A stretch of 9,258 nucleotides of DNA, from positions 1 to 9,258 of the forward strand of contig JAATGK010000377.1 of the NCBI GenBank assembly GCA_015654715.1. The letters are read 5' to 3'. Source of the stretch: Alphaproteobacteria bacterium (GTDB lineage: Bacteria; Pseudomonadota; Alphaproteobacteria; Micropepsales; Micropepsaceae). The notes beneath the pieces were generated by a model, which was given only the letters and a program-made list of their open reading frames with translations, was not told the origin of the DNA and did no database searches. A program made the position numbers and the translations under genes. Each line of letters opens with the position of its first letter. Within the stretch, counting starts at the first letter, position 1. Shown here in pieces: positions 1 to 6,194 of the stretch.

Positions 1-1954
1 AATCATCAAGACCGTCCGGCGGATGGGAATCGCCACAGTGGCGGTCTATTCCGACGCCGACCGCGGCGCCCTGCATACCGAGCTGGCCGACGAAGCCGTC
101 GCCATCGGACCGGCCCCCGCGGCCCAGTCCTACCTTAACACCCACGCCATCCTGGAAGCGGCCCGCGTCACCGGTGCCGAAGCGATTCACCCCGGCTACG
201 GCTTCCTGTCGGAGCGGCTGGCGTTTGCCGAAGCCGTCACGCGCGTCGCCGGGCTTGCCTTCATTGGGCCGTCGCCCGAAGCCATCGCCCGTCTCGGCGA
301 CAAAATCTATTCGAAGAAGCTCGCCAAGGCGGCGGGCGTCGTCACCATCCCCGGTTATGTCGGCGAAGTGATCGACGTCGGTCACGCTGCCCGCATCGCG
401 GCGGAGATCGGTTACCCGGTGATGGTGAAATCCTCGGCCGGTGGCGGTGGCAAGGGCCTGCGCATCGTCAGGAGCGAAAAGGATTTGCGCCAAGCGCTGC
501 TGTCGTCGCACAACGAGGCGCGCACCAGTTTCGGCGACGACCGTTTGTTCCTCGAAAAATACATCTCGCCGTTGCGCCACATCGAAGTGCAGGTGATGGG
601 CGACCGTCACGGCCATGTCATTCATCTCGGCGAGCGCGAATGCTCGCTCCAGCGCCGCTATCAGAAGGTGCTGGAGGAGACCCCGTCGCCGTTCGTCGAT
701 CCCAAGATGCGCGCCGCGATGTGTGCCGCCGCGGTGGCGCTCGCTAGGAGTGCCGGATACGACAGCGCCGGCACAGTCGAATTTGCCGTCGACAAAGACA
801 AAAATTTTTACTTCCTTGAAATGAACGCTCGCCTGCAGGTCGAGCACACCATCACCGAAATGGTGACCGGCCTCGATATCGTCGAGCTGATGATCCGCGC
901 CGCCGCGGGCGAGGAACTGCCGCTGGCGCAGCCAGACGTCAAATGGCAGGGCTGGGCGCTCGAAGCCCGCATTTATGCCGAAGATCCGGCCCGCGGATTT
1001 TTGCCGTCGTCGGGGCGGCTGGTCCATTATCACGCGCCGCAGGAGGGCACGATCGGCGGAGCGACCTTGCGCATCGATACCGGCGTGCACGAAGGCGACG
1101 ACATCACCATCTATTACGATCCGATGATCGCCAAGGTCTCCACCCACGCGCCGACGCGCATTGAGGCGATCAATGCCATGAGCGTGGCGCTCGACGAATT
1201 CGTCCTCTCGGGCATCAAGCACAACGTCGCGTTCCTAAGTGCGCTGACCCACAACGCCCGTTTTCGCGAGGGCCGCCTCTCCACCGCTTTCATCGCCGAG
1301 GAATTTCCCCAAGGCTTCAAGAGCCGGGCGATGGATGCCCCTGCCAAACGGCGGTTCGTGGCGGCGGCGGTGGCGGCGAAACTGGCGCGGACCAAACGCG
1401 CCAGCGGCATTTCCGGCACCCTCAATGGCCCATTCCATGGCTCGGAAAAATTCACGGTGACGCTCGACGCCGAGCAATTTGCCGTCGACAATGCGTTCCT
1501 TACCGGCGGCAAGTTGTTCTGTAAGGTGGGCGGCACCGATTTTACCGCCGGGATCGACTGGCGTCCGGGTCAGCCGGTGCTGCGCCTGCGTGACGAGGGT
1601 CAGGAATACGCCATCCAGCTCACGCGTCTGCCCGGTGCCTATCGCCTCAGCCAAGGCGGCTATCAGGCGCTGGTTGCTGTGCGGGCGCCGCGGGCGGCGG
1701 AACTTGCCAAATTCATGCCGAAACGCGCCAAGGCCGACACCTCGAAAAAGTTGTTGTGTCCGATGCCGGGGCTGGTCGTCTCGATCATCGTCGACCGCGG
1801 CCAGGAGGTGAAGGCCGGCGAGCCGCTGGCGGTGGTGGAAGCCATGAAAATGGAAAATGTGCTGATCGCCGAACGCGACGGCGTCATCGGCGAGATCAAG
1901 GTCAAGCCGGGCGACAATCTCGCGCTCAACGACGTGATCTTAGAATTCGCCTGA
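1..1954 (+). CDS. pccA: Propionyl-CoA carboxylase alpha subunit (biotin carboxylase + biotin carrier), 5' end outside the window
   Basis: Carboxylates biotin with ATP and bicarbonate; with the beta subunit (not in view) it converts propionyl-CoA to methylmalonyl-CoA in the cytoplasm. The reading frame is open from base 2 (I-I-K-T-V-R-R before the first Met at 23), so the true start lies upstream. Numbering from that Met, the frame shows the N-terminal biotin carboxylase fold with HPGYGFLSE (56-64), the ATP-grasp glycine loop SAGGGGKG (138-145), GERECSLQRR (203-212) and the catalytic EMNARLQVEH (266-275). A PCC-type middle domain follows, then a biotinyl domain with EAMKMEN, biotin-accepting Lys609 (bases 1847-1849). 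The stretch ARIYAEDPARGFLPSSGRL and the C-terminal wording favour PccA over methylcrotonyl- or acetyl-CoA carboxylase. The usual EHPVTE is EHTITE here. It may head the acylphosphatase-lrgAB transcript 62 bases downstream. Confidence 0.93.
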   Translation, partial: IIKTVRRMGIATVAVYSDADRGALHTELADEAVAIGPAPAAQSYLNTHAILEAARVTGAEAIHPGYGFLSERLAFAEAVTRVAGLAFIGPSPEAIARLGDKIYSKKLAKAAGVVTIPGYVGEVIDVGHAARIAAEIGYPVMVKSSAGGGGKGLRIVRSEKDLRQALLSSHNEARTSFGDDRLFLEKYISPLRHIEVQVMGDRHGHVIHLGERECSLQRRYQKVLEETPSPFVDPKMRAAMCAAAVALARSAGYDSAGTVEFAVDKDKNFYFLEMNARLQVEHTITEMVTGLDIVELMIRAAAGEELPLAQPDVKWQGWALEARIYAEDPARGFLPSSGRLVHYHAPQEGTIGGATLRIDTGVHEGDDITIYYDPMIAKVSTHAPTRIEAINAMSVALDEFVLSGIKHNVAFLSALTHNARFREGRLSTAFIAEEFPQGFKSRAMDAPAKRRFVAAAVAAKLARTKRASGISGTLNGPFHGSEKFTVTLDAEQFAVDNAFLTGGKLFCKVGGTDFTAGIDWRPGQPVLRLRDEGQEYAIQLTRLPGAYRLSQGGYQALVAVRAPRAAELAKFMPKRAKADTSKKLLCPMPGLVVSIIVDRGQEVKAGEPLAVVEAMKMENVLIAERDGVIGEIKVKPGDNLALNDVILEFA

Positions 1955-2016
1955 GACGCCGTGCCCGTTGCGCAGGTGCTTCACGCGTGCGATTTTCGAA
2001 GTGCAAAGGACACGCT

Positions 2017-2310
2017 ATGGCTGCCGAAGGCGACCTCACCACGTTGCGCGTGAAAATCGAAGGCTTCGTGCAAGGCGTCGGCTATCGCCACTTCGCCATC
2101 ATGGAGGCGCGCCGTCTCGGCCTCGATGGCTGGGTCCGTAACGTCTTCGACGGCACCGTGGAACTCCTGGTGTCGGGCCCAAACGTGCAGGTAGAAGAGT
2201 TCGTCGGCTGCTGCATGCGCGGACCAAGCGGCGCCAAGGTGACCAACATCGAACTTCACCGCGCCGATCCGCCGACGCGGAAGGGCTTCTCTCTGGCCTC
2301 GACCTACTGA
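2017..2310 (+). CDS. acyP: Acylphosphatase
   Basis: A 97-residue cytoplasmic acylphosphatase, the usual family length. It hydrolyses the mixed anhydride of acyl phosphates such as acetyl phosphate or 1,3-bisphosphoglycerate. The family signature G-x-V-Q-G-V-G-Y-R is present (residues 16-24) with catalytic Arg24, followed by GWVRN with catalytic Asn42, and by the later G-T-V-E strand and a GPSGAKV-like segment. The ATG at 2017 is preceded by AAAGGA at 2005-2010 with 6-base spacing. A much longer open frame starting within pccA is not credible, because it runs antiphase through the biotinyl domain. The stop (2308-2310) shares one base with the lrgA start, so translation is probably coupled. The family call is firm; the physiological substrate is unknown. 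Confidence 0.93.
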   Translation: MAAEGDLTTLRVKIEGFVQGVGYRHFAIMEARRLGLDGWVRNVFDGTVELLVSGPNVQVEEFVGCCMRGPSGAKVTNIELHRADPPTRKGFSLASTY

Positions 2311-2666
2311 TGCTGCAAGCCTTCACCATTCTGCTCGGCTTCCAACTTGCGGGCGAAGTTCTCGTCCGCGTGCTGCATGTCGGCATACCGGGGCCCGTCG
2401 TTGGCATGACGATGCTCGCGATCGGCTGCATCGCCAGCGTCCGGCTGCGCAAGATGTGCGAGGCGGCGGCGACGATGCTGCTCGGCAACCTGTCGCTGCT
2501 GTTCCTGCCGGCGGCGGTCGGTATCGTGCAGTTCCTGCCGCTGCTCCAGAAGCAAGGTCTCGCCATCGGTGCGGCGATCCTGGGATCCACGGTTTTGGCG
2601 ATCGCGGTCACCGCGCTGGTGTTCCGTTTTGTGGTCCACCACATGAAGCTGGAGGATCGCGAATGA
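2310..2666 (+). CDS. lrgA: LrgA/CidA-family small membrane protein
   Basis: A 118-residue hydrophobic protein with about four membrane spans, the size and layout of the LrgA/CidA (holin-like) family. Recognisable family wording includes FQLAGE (11-16), the IPGPVVGM loop (26-33) and LSLLFLPAAVGI. LrgA partners LrgB in the inner membrane. The pair was first described as modulating murein hydrolase activity and lysis in Staphylococcus; homologues in Bacillus and plant plastids transport pyruvate or glycolate/glycerate. Its ATG overlaps the acylphosphatase stop (TGATG), and no Shine-Dalgarno sequence is visible, which fits translational coupling. It overlaps lrgB by 4 bases (ATGA). Which role applies here cannot be read from sequence. 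Confidence 0.88.
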   Translation: MLQAFTILLGFQLAGEVLVRVLHVGIPGPVVGMTMLAIGCIASVRLRKMCEAAATMLLGNLSLLFLPAAVGIVQFLPLLQKQGLAIGAAILGSTVLAIAVTALVFRFVVHHMKLEDRE

Positions 2667-3382
2667 GCCAGGATGTCGTGCGGCTTTGGGTTTATCTGTC
2701 GGCGACGCCGCTGTTGTGGCTGTTTGCAACCCTCATCGCTTATGTCCTCGCAGATATCTTTGCCAGGGCCACCGGCCGCCATCCGCTCGCCAACCCGATT
2801 CTGGTTGCGATGATTCCGCTGGCCGCGCTGCTGTGGTTCACCAAGACGCCTTATACGACCTATTTCGAAGGCGCCCAGTTCGTGCATTTCATGCTCGGCC
2901 CGGCGACGGTCGCGATCGCCGTGCCGCTGGCGGCCGAGTTCAAGCGCATGCGCCGGCTCGCCGTTCCGATCTTGGTCGCGTTGTTCGCCGGATCGCTCAC
3001 CGCCATCGTCAGCGCCGTCGGGATCGCGTGGCTCTTTGGCGCCCCCCATGTCGTGCTGGCGTCGCTGGCGCCGAAATCGGTCACCACGCCGATTGCCATG
3101 GGTATCGCTGCACTCGTCGGCGGTTTGCCGTCGCTGACGGCCACCATGGTCGTCGTCACCGGCATCCTCACCGGTGTCATCGCGCTACCGCTCACGCGTC
3201 TGTTGCGCGTCCACGATCACGCCGCGCACGGCTTTGCCTCGGGCCTTGCCGGTCACGGTATCGGCACCGCGCGCGCTTTTCACGACAGCCAAGTCGCCGG
3301 CACCTTCGCCGGACTTGCGCTGGCGCTGAACGGCCTGCTCACCGCGGTGTTGGTGCCATTGGTGATGAAACTGGTGCCGTAA
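2663..3382 (+). CDS. lrgB: LrgB/CidB-family membrane protein (LrgA partner)
   Basis: A 239-residue polytopic inner-membrane protein, the normal length for LrgB. The family core is clear: LAPKSVTTPIAM in the first half of the conserved block, GGLPSLTATMVVVTG next, and AHGFASGLAGHGIGTARA near the C-terminus, with small-residue-rich spans throughout. The ATG at 2663 overlaps the lrgA stop as ATGA and has its own GGAGG at 2651-2655 with 7-base spacing, so this start is well supported although the frame stays open further upstream. LrgA and LrgB are expected to form one transport complex for a small carboxylate or to influence cell lysis. The gene ends 2 bases from the convergent lipB stop, with no terminator hairpin between them. 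Confidence 0.92.
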   Translation: MSQDVVRLWVYLSATPLLWLFATLIAYVLADIFARATGRHPLANPILVAMIPLAALLWFTKTPYTTYFEGAQFVHFMLGPATVAIAVPLAAEFKRMRRLAVPILVALFAGSLTAIVSAVGIAWLFGAPHVVLASLAPKSVTTPIAMGIAALVGGLPSLTATMVVVTGILTGVIALPLTRLLRVHDHAAHGFASGLAGHGIGTARAFHDSQVAGTFAGLALALNGLLTAVLVPLVMKLVP

Positions 3383-3384
3383 CT

Positions 3385-4035
3385 TCAGGCCACCGGCCCG
3401 AACACCTCTTGGAAGGCGGCCTTCAGCGCCACGTCTGCCTCCGCCATGGTCGCCGCGACGCCGAGATCGGCCAGGCTGGTCACGCCGAAGCCGTGGATGC
3501 CGCAAGGCACGATGCCGCCGAAATGCGTGAGATCGGGCGCCACGTTCAGGGCGACGCCATGAAAGGTCACCCAGCGGCGCACACGCACGCCCAGGGCCGC
3601 GATCTTGTCTTCGCGGCTGCCTCGCACCACCCAGATGCCGACCCGGCCCTCACGCCGTTCGCCTTTGACGTCGAAGCGGGCCAGCGTTCGGATCAGCCAC
3701 TCTTCGAGATCGTGGACATAACGGCGCACGTCACCGCCGCGGTGGCGCAGGTTCAGCATCACATAGCCGACGCGCTGGCCGGGGCCGTGATAGGTGTACT
3801 GGCCGCCGCGTCCAGTCTGGAACACCGGAAAACGGGCGTCGAGCAGGTCCTCCTCGCGGGCGCTGGTGCCGGCGGTGTAGATCGGCGGGTGTTCCACCAG
3901 CCAGACCATCTCGGAGGTTGTACCCTCGGCGATGGCGGCGGCACGCGCCTCCATAAAGGCCACGGCCTCAGGGTAGGGCAGCAAGCCTGGCCGGATGGAC
4001 CATTGCGGAGTGGCGGTTAACGGTTGGGAAAGCAT
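3385..4035 (-). CDS. lipB: Octanoyltransferase (lipoate-protein ligase B)
   Basis: Transfers octanoyl from acyl carrier protein to the lipoyl domains of 2-oxoacid dehydrogenases and the glycine cleavage H protein, the first step of lipoate synthesis. At 216 residues it has the standard length. Visible family motifs are [13 protein letters not shown] (75-87), the KIAALGVRV segment with catalytic Lys144, [11 protein letters not shown] (155-165), and GGIVPCGI with catalytic Cys178. The ATG at 4035-4033 has a modest AGG about 5 bases upstream. The gene converges on lrgB and diverges from the fliN-like gene, whose start is only 40 bases away, so the two share a very short control region. No lipA is visible nearby. 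Confidence 0.95.
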   Translation of the reverse strand: MLSQPLTATPQWSIRPGLLPYPEAVAFMEARAAAIAEGTTSEMVWLVEHPPIYTAGTSAREEDLLDARFPVFQTGRGGQYTYHGPGQRVGYVMLNLRHRGGDVRRYVHDLEEWLIRTLARFDVKGERREGRVGIWVVRGSREDKIAALGVRVRRWVTFHGVALNVAPDLTHFGGIVPCGIHGFGVTSLADLGVAATMAEADVALKAAFQEVFGPVA

Positions 4036-4043
4036 GGCAGCCT

Positions 4044-4055
4044 AAGCATGTGCTT
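4044..4055. repeat. Short inverted repeat in the lipB/fliN divergent gap
   Basis: AAGCA-TG-TGCTT, two 5-base arms around a 2-base centre, lies in the 40 bases between the lipB and fliN start codons. It could be an operator for either gene or a chance palindrome. No convincing -35/-10 pair is seen in this gap, so at least one promoter must extend into a coding region. Confidence 0.3.
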
Positions 4056-4075
4056 CGCTCTCCAGGGTATGGCCC

Positions 4076-4312
4076 ATGCTGAACAATCTCCACAACGTCA
4101 AAGTCGAAATTTCCGTCGTGCTGGGCCGCTCGGTCATTCCCATGCACCAACTTCTCCGGATGGGCCGCGGTGCGGTGATCGAACTTAACTCCTGCCAAGA
4201 CGATCCGGTCCTGATCCTGGCCAACGATAAGCCGATTGCACGGGGCGAAATCGTCATCCAGGGCGACAAGATCGGGGTGTCCGTCCTCGAGATTCTGCGC
4301 GGCTATAACTAA
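4076..4312 (+). CDS. fliN: Flagellar motor switch protein FliN, SpoA domain only
   Basis: A 78-residue protein matching the C-terminal SpoA (surface presentation of antigens) domain of FliN. Key wording is VEISVVLGRS (10-19), the QLLRMGRGAVIEL segment (25-37), PVLILANDKPIARGEIV (44-60) and the IGVSVLEIL end. FliN forms the lower C-ring of the flagellar switch with FliM and FliG, on the cytoplasmic face of the motor. Enterobacterial FliN is about 137 residues; the poorly conserved N-terminal arm is absent here. No in-frame ATG, GTG or TTG exists between the upstream stop (4043-4045) and this ATG, and AGGG at 4064-4067 is suitably placed, so the protein really is short. No other flagellar gene is in the window. 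A type III secretion SpoA protein is the alternative, but flagellar FliN is likelier. Confidence 0.85.
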   Translation: MLNNLHNVKVEISVVLGRSVIPMHQLLRMGRGAVIELNSCQDDPVLILANDKPIARGEIVIQGDKIGVSVLEILRGYN

Positions 4313-4409
4313 AATACATATCTCTACTGGCTTTATCGTAATTACACATACAGTTCTTGCATTTATCCTCTAAGGCTCCTACTTCAGTGTAGTTCCTTGA
4401 GGGCGGACT
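4313..4409 (+). promoter_or_regulatory. AT-rich leader before the siroheme/cysH pair
   Basis: The first 58 bases after the fliN stop (4313-4370) contain only 19 G or C, in sharp contrast with the GC-rich surroundings. This is the expected place for the promoter of the two sulfur-assimilation genes. A TTGCAT at 4357-4362 could act as a -35 box, but no good -10 follows at standard spacing. CTAC-N6-GTAG at 4379-4392 is a small dyad. GAGGG at 4399-4403 is the ribosome binding site for the GTG at 4410. No fliN terminator hairpin is seen. Confidence 0.4.
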
Positions 4410-4907
4410 GTGCTTCCGATAATCCTGATACCAGAATCGGCCAAAATCGGCCTGGCGGGCGAAGGCGAAGCCTTGCAACGCCGCCATAGGCTGCTGGTCG
4501 GGGCTGGCGTCACGCCGGTCCCCCTCGGCCTTGACGCCGATCTCAGCGGTCTCACCATCCTGTTCATTGCCGGGCTCGACCCGGAGCGGTCTGTGGCTTT
4601 GGCTGCGCGCGCCCGCCGGGCCGGCATTCTCGTCAATGTCGAGGACATCCCCTCGCAGTGCGACTTCCATGTCCCGGCCATCCTGCGCCGCGGCGACCTG
4701 TTGTTCAGCATCTCGACCCGTGGCCGCGCGCCCGGCCTGGCGCGGCGCGTCCGCGAGTGGCTGGAGCAGCATTTCGGTCCCGAGTGGGACGCGCGATCGG
4801 TGGAATTGGGTAATGCGCGCGAGCGCTGGCGCGGCGAGGGCGTCCCGGCCGACGAAATCTCCGGCCGCACGCGAAAAATCATCGAAGAAAAGGGGTGGCT
4901 CAGTTGA
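4410..4907 (+). CDS. Siroheme synthase N-terminal-domain protein (precorrin-2 dehydrogenase/ferrochelatase-like, CysG_N/Met8 type)
   Basis: A 165-residue protein resembling the CysG N-terminal domain, which oxidises precorrin-2 to sirohydrochlorin with NAD and inserts iron to give siroheme. The C-terminal half is clear: ILVNVEDIPSQCDFHVPAIL (73-92), RRGDLLFSISTRGRAPGLAR (93-112), then a helical tail with FGPEW and a final GWLS. The N-terminal half is unusual. The nucleotide-binding GGGxVAxRK is GEGEALQRR (17-25), and the segment between it and FIAGLDPE is about 20 residues shorter than usual. GG(A/T)SP is RGRAP. No CobA-type methyltransferase domain is attached. The GTG start has GAGGG at 4399-4403. 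The stop overlaps the likely cysH start, so the two are coupled. The family call is good; full enzymatic activity is uncertain. Confidence 0.75.
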   Translation: MLPIILIPESAKIGLAGEGEALQRRHRLLVGAGVTPVPLGLDADLSGLTILFIAGLDPERSVALAARARRAGILVNVEDIPSQCDFHVPAILRRGDLLFSISTRGRAPGLARRVREWLEQHFGPEWDARSVELGNARERWRGEGVPADEISGRTRKIIEEKGWLS

Positions 4908-5668
4908 GTGCGGTAACGGTCATCAGTGGAGCGCCGCGCGTCGGCGACCGGCGTGAGGTTCTGGACCAGAGCACTGAAGTGCGTTTGAAGCAGCTTCAGG
5001 CCCAAGCCAAGGGCCGGGACGCGCAAGGCATTGTCGCGCTCGCCATAACCGAGTTTCCCAAACGGGCGGCGCTGGTGTCGTCGTTCGGATCGGAATCCGC
5101 CGTACTCTTGCACATGACGGCGGAAATCGATCCCAACACGCCGGTCCTGTTCCTCAACACCGGCAAGCTGTTCGGCGAGACGATGCGTTACCGCGACCGG
5201 CTGCAGGATTTGCTCGGCCTGGGTGATTTGCGCGCCGTGGCCCCGCATCCGGCCGACCGGGCCCATCTCGATCCCGAAGGGACGCTATGGTCGAAGGATC
5301 CCGACGCCTGCTGCGCCTTCCGCAAAGTCATACCCTTGCGCCGCATGCTTGAAGGCTTCGACGCGTCCATCACCGGCCGCAAGCGCTTCCAGACCCACGC
5401 CCGTGCCGAAATGCAGGCGGTTGAGTTCTTCGAAGGCCGCTTCCGCTTCAATCCGTTGGCGGGGTGGTCGCAAGAGCAGCTTGACGACTATCTCGCGGCC
5501 CACGATCTGCCGCGCCATCCGTTGGTCGATGATGGCTATCCCTCGATCGGCTGCATGCCGTGCACGCGCCGCGTCAAGGACGGCGAAAGCTACCGCGACG
5601 GCCGCTGGGCCGGTCTCGAAAAAGACGAGTGCGGCATCCACGTCGGCATCGACGGCGAGGGCATCTAG
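4904..5668 (+). CDS. cysH: Assimilatory APS/PAPS reductase (adenylyl-sulfate reductase type)
   Basis: Reduces activated sulfate to sulfite using thioredoxin. The 254-residue protein has a PP-loop SSFGSES (59-65), LNTGKLFGET (84-93, variant of the usual DTGxLxxET), CCAFRK (136-141), GCMPC (216-220) and the catalytic ECGIH with Cys243. The CC plus CxxC set binds a [4Fe-4S] cluster, which marks the APS-using branch, although some such enzymes also accept PAPS. Two starts are possible. GTG at 4895 would sit directly on the purine run AGGGG (4891-4895), whereas TTG at 4904 lies 8 bases after that run and overlaps the upstream stop (TTGA), so TTG is preferred. The preceding gene supplies siroheme-type chemistry, but the sulfite reductase (cysI) is not in the window. 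Confidence 0.93.
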   Translation: MSAVTVISGAPRVGDRREVLDQSTEVRLKQLQAQAKGRDAQGIVALAITEFPKRAALVSSFGSESAVLLHMTAEIDPNTPVLFLNTGKLFGETMRYRDRLQDLLGLGDLRAVAPHPADRAHLDPEGTLWSKDPDACCAFRKVIPLRRMLEGFDASITGRKRFQTHARAEMQAVEFFEGRFRFNPLAGWSQEQLDDYLAAHDLPRHPLVDDGYPSIGCMPCTRRVKDGESYRDGRWAGLEKDECGIHVGIDGEGI

Positions 5669-5735
5669 GGACGTCGCGCGAGCGAACTGCTAGCGCCCCC
5701 AGGCCGCTCTACGAGCTCTATTACGGAAAGTAAGC

Positions 5736-5771
5736 GACAGACGCGGCGGTTTGCCGCCCGCGCCGCCTGTC
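5736..5771 (+). terminator. GC-rich hairpin after cysH, possible terminator
   Basis: GACAG (5736-5740) pairs with CTGTC (5767-5771). Inside it GGCGG (5745-5749) pairs with CCGCC (5754-5758) around a TTTG loop, with unpaired bases on the 3' side. A run of five T (5778-5782) follows 6 bases later rather than immediately, so this is an imperfect intrinsic terminator. It lies 67 bases past the cysH stop and ahead of the tRNA promoter, a sensible place for transcription to end. Confidence 0.4.
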
Positions 5772-5800
5772 CCGGCGTTTTTCGGCTGAATTCCAAGCCC

Positions 5801-5829
5801 TTCACAAGCGCTTTCGGGTTTGCTACACC
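5801..5829 (+). promoter_or_regulatory. Probable tRNA-Leu promoter
   Basis: TTCACA at 5801-5806 resembles a -35 box, and TACACC at 5824-5829 lies 17 bases downstream as a weak -10. GCTACA, overlapping it with 15-base spacing, is an alternative. Transcription would begin about 10 bases before the mature tRNA 5' end at 5845. The GC-rich stretch between the -10 and the tRNA is typical of stable-RNA promoters. Called on position and partial consensus only. Confidence 0.45.
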
Positions 5830-5844
5830 CCGCGCCCCGACGCT

Positions 5845-5930
5845 GCGGCCGTGGCGGAATGGTAGACGCACTAGCTTGAGGTGCTAGCGGGAGCAATCTT
5901 GTGGAAGTTCGAATCTTCTCGGCCGCACCA
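5845..5930 (+). tRNA. tRNA-Leu (anticodon GAG)
   Basis: An 86-base gene for the leucine tRNA reading CUC and CUU. The acceptor stem GCGGCCG (5845-5851) pairs perfectly with CGGCCGC (5920-5926), followed by discriminator A5927 and encoded CCA (5928-5930). The D arm is GCG...CGC with GGTAGA in the loop. The anticodon stem CTAGC/GCTAG (5871-5875 with 5883-5887) encloses TTGAGGT, placing GAG at 5878-5880. A long class II variable arm (5888-5902) identifies Leu rather than a class I tRNA. The T arm GGAAG/CTTCT encloses TTCGAAT. All arms are intact. Confidence 0.97.
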
Positions 5931-5933
5931 GTC

Positions 5934-5954
5934 TTCGCTCGCAATGTGAGCGAA
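5934..5954. repeat. Perfect inverted repeat directly behind the tRNA
   Basis: TTCGCTC (5934-5940) and GAGCGAA (5948-5954) form a 7-base stem with a 7-base loop, starting 4 bases after the tRNA CCA. No T run follows, so it is not a classical terminator. It may protect or delimit the 3' trailer of the tRNA precursor, or stop transcription with Rho. Confidence 0.45.
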
Positions 5955-5960
5955 CGTTAT

Positions 5961-5986
5961 CCGGCATAGCCCTTTGGCAAAGCCGG
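5961..5986. repeat. Nested dyad in the tRNA-hemerythrin gap
   Basis: CCGGC (5961-5965) pairs with GCCGG (5982-5986), enclosing a smaller GCC/GGC pair (5969-5971 with 5976-5978). Together with the preceding hairpin it makes two stem-loops in tandem within 55 bases of the tRNA end. Function is unknown; it may belong to tRNA transcript termination. Confidence 0.3.
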
Positions 5987-6054
5987 ACCGCCCCAGCGAG
6001 CTACGCTTGGCAAACCCTCTTTCCCTTTGAAGTGACGGGAACCCTCCTGCGGCG

Positions 6055-6068
6055 CGCCAGTGCTGGCG
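6055..6068. repeat. 14-base inverted repeat
   Basis: CGCCAG-TG-CTGGCG, two perfect 6-base arms around 2 bases, in the non-coding gap ahead of the hemerythrin gene. The 2-base centre is too tight for a hairpin loop, so a protein-binding dyad is likelier than an RNA structure. It could also be chance in GC-rich DNA. Confidence 0.25.
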
Positions 6069-6123
6069 TCTGATCCACGACGGCGCGGCGAGGCCTGCCG
6101 CAACAGCGGCCGGGAAAATACCT

Positions 6124-6142
6124 ACTATTGAGTTGTAATAGT
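6124..6142. promoter_or_regulatory. AT-rich dyad upstream of the hemerythrin gene, possible operator/promoter region
   Basis: ACTATT (6124-6129) and AATAGT (6137-6142) are perfect inverted arms around GAGTTGT, 53 bases before the hemerythrin ATG in an AT-rich patch. A TATGCT at 6163-6168 downstream could be a -10 box, with a poor -35 (TTCTTA, 6142-6147) 15 bases before it. The dyad would then lie at or upstream of the -35 region, where a regulator could bind. It does not match an FNR or NsrR box that I recognise. Confidence 0.35.
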
Positions 6143-6194
6143 TCTTAACACACGCAAACGAGTATGCTGGCGCGTCATACGGGAGAAGCGCGTC

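Noticed and set aside
2099..3049. 316-codon open frame on the minus strand
   Set aside because: Antisense to acyP, lrgA and lrgB, which are coupled and carry clear family motifs; its Arg/Asp-rich composition is that of a shadow frame.
2686..4020. 444-codon open frame on the plus strand
   Set aside because: It runs out of phase through lrgB and then antisense to lipB, both firmly identified; the product is His/Arg-rich and low in complexity, as expected of a shadow in GC-rich DNA.
4379..5266. 295-codon open frame on the minus strand
   Set aside because: Antisense to the siroheme-type gene and the first half of cysH, with no recognisable domain.
6038..6070. GGAAC box as an extracytoplasmic (EcfG-type) promoter
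   Set aside because: No CGTT-like -10 occurs 16-17 bases downstream.
5845..6194. tRNA gene as integration site for a mobile element
   Set aside because: No duplicate of the tRNA 3' end is found elsewhere in the window and no integrase or phage gene is present.
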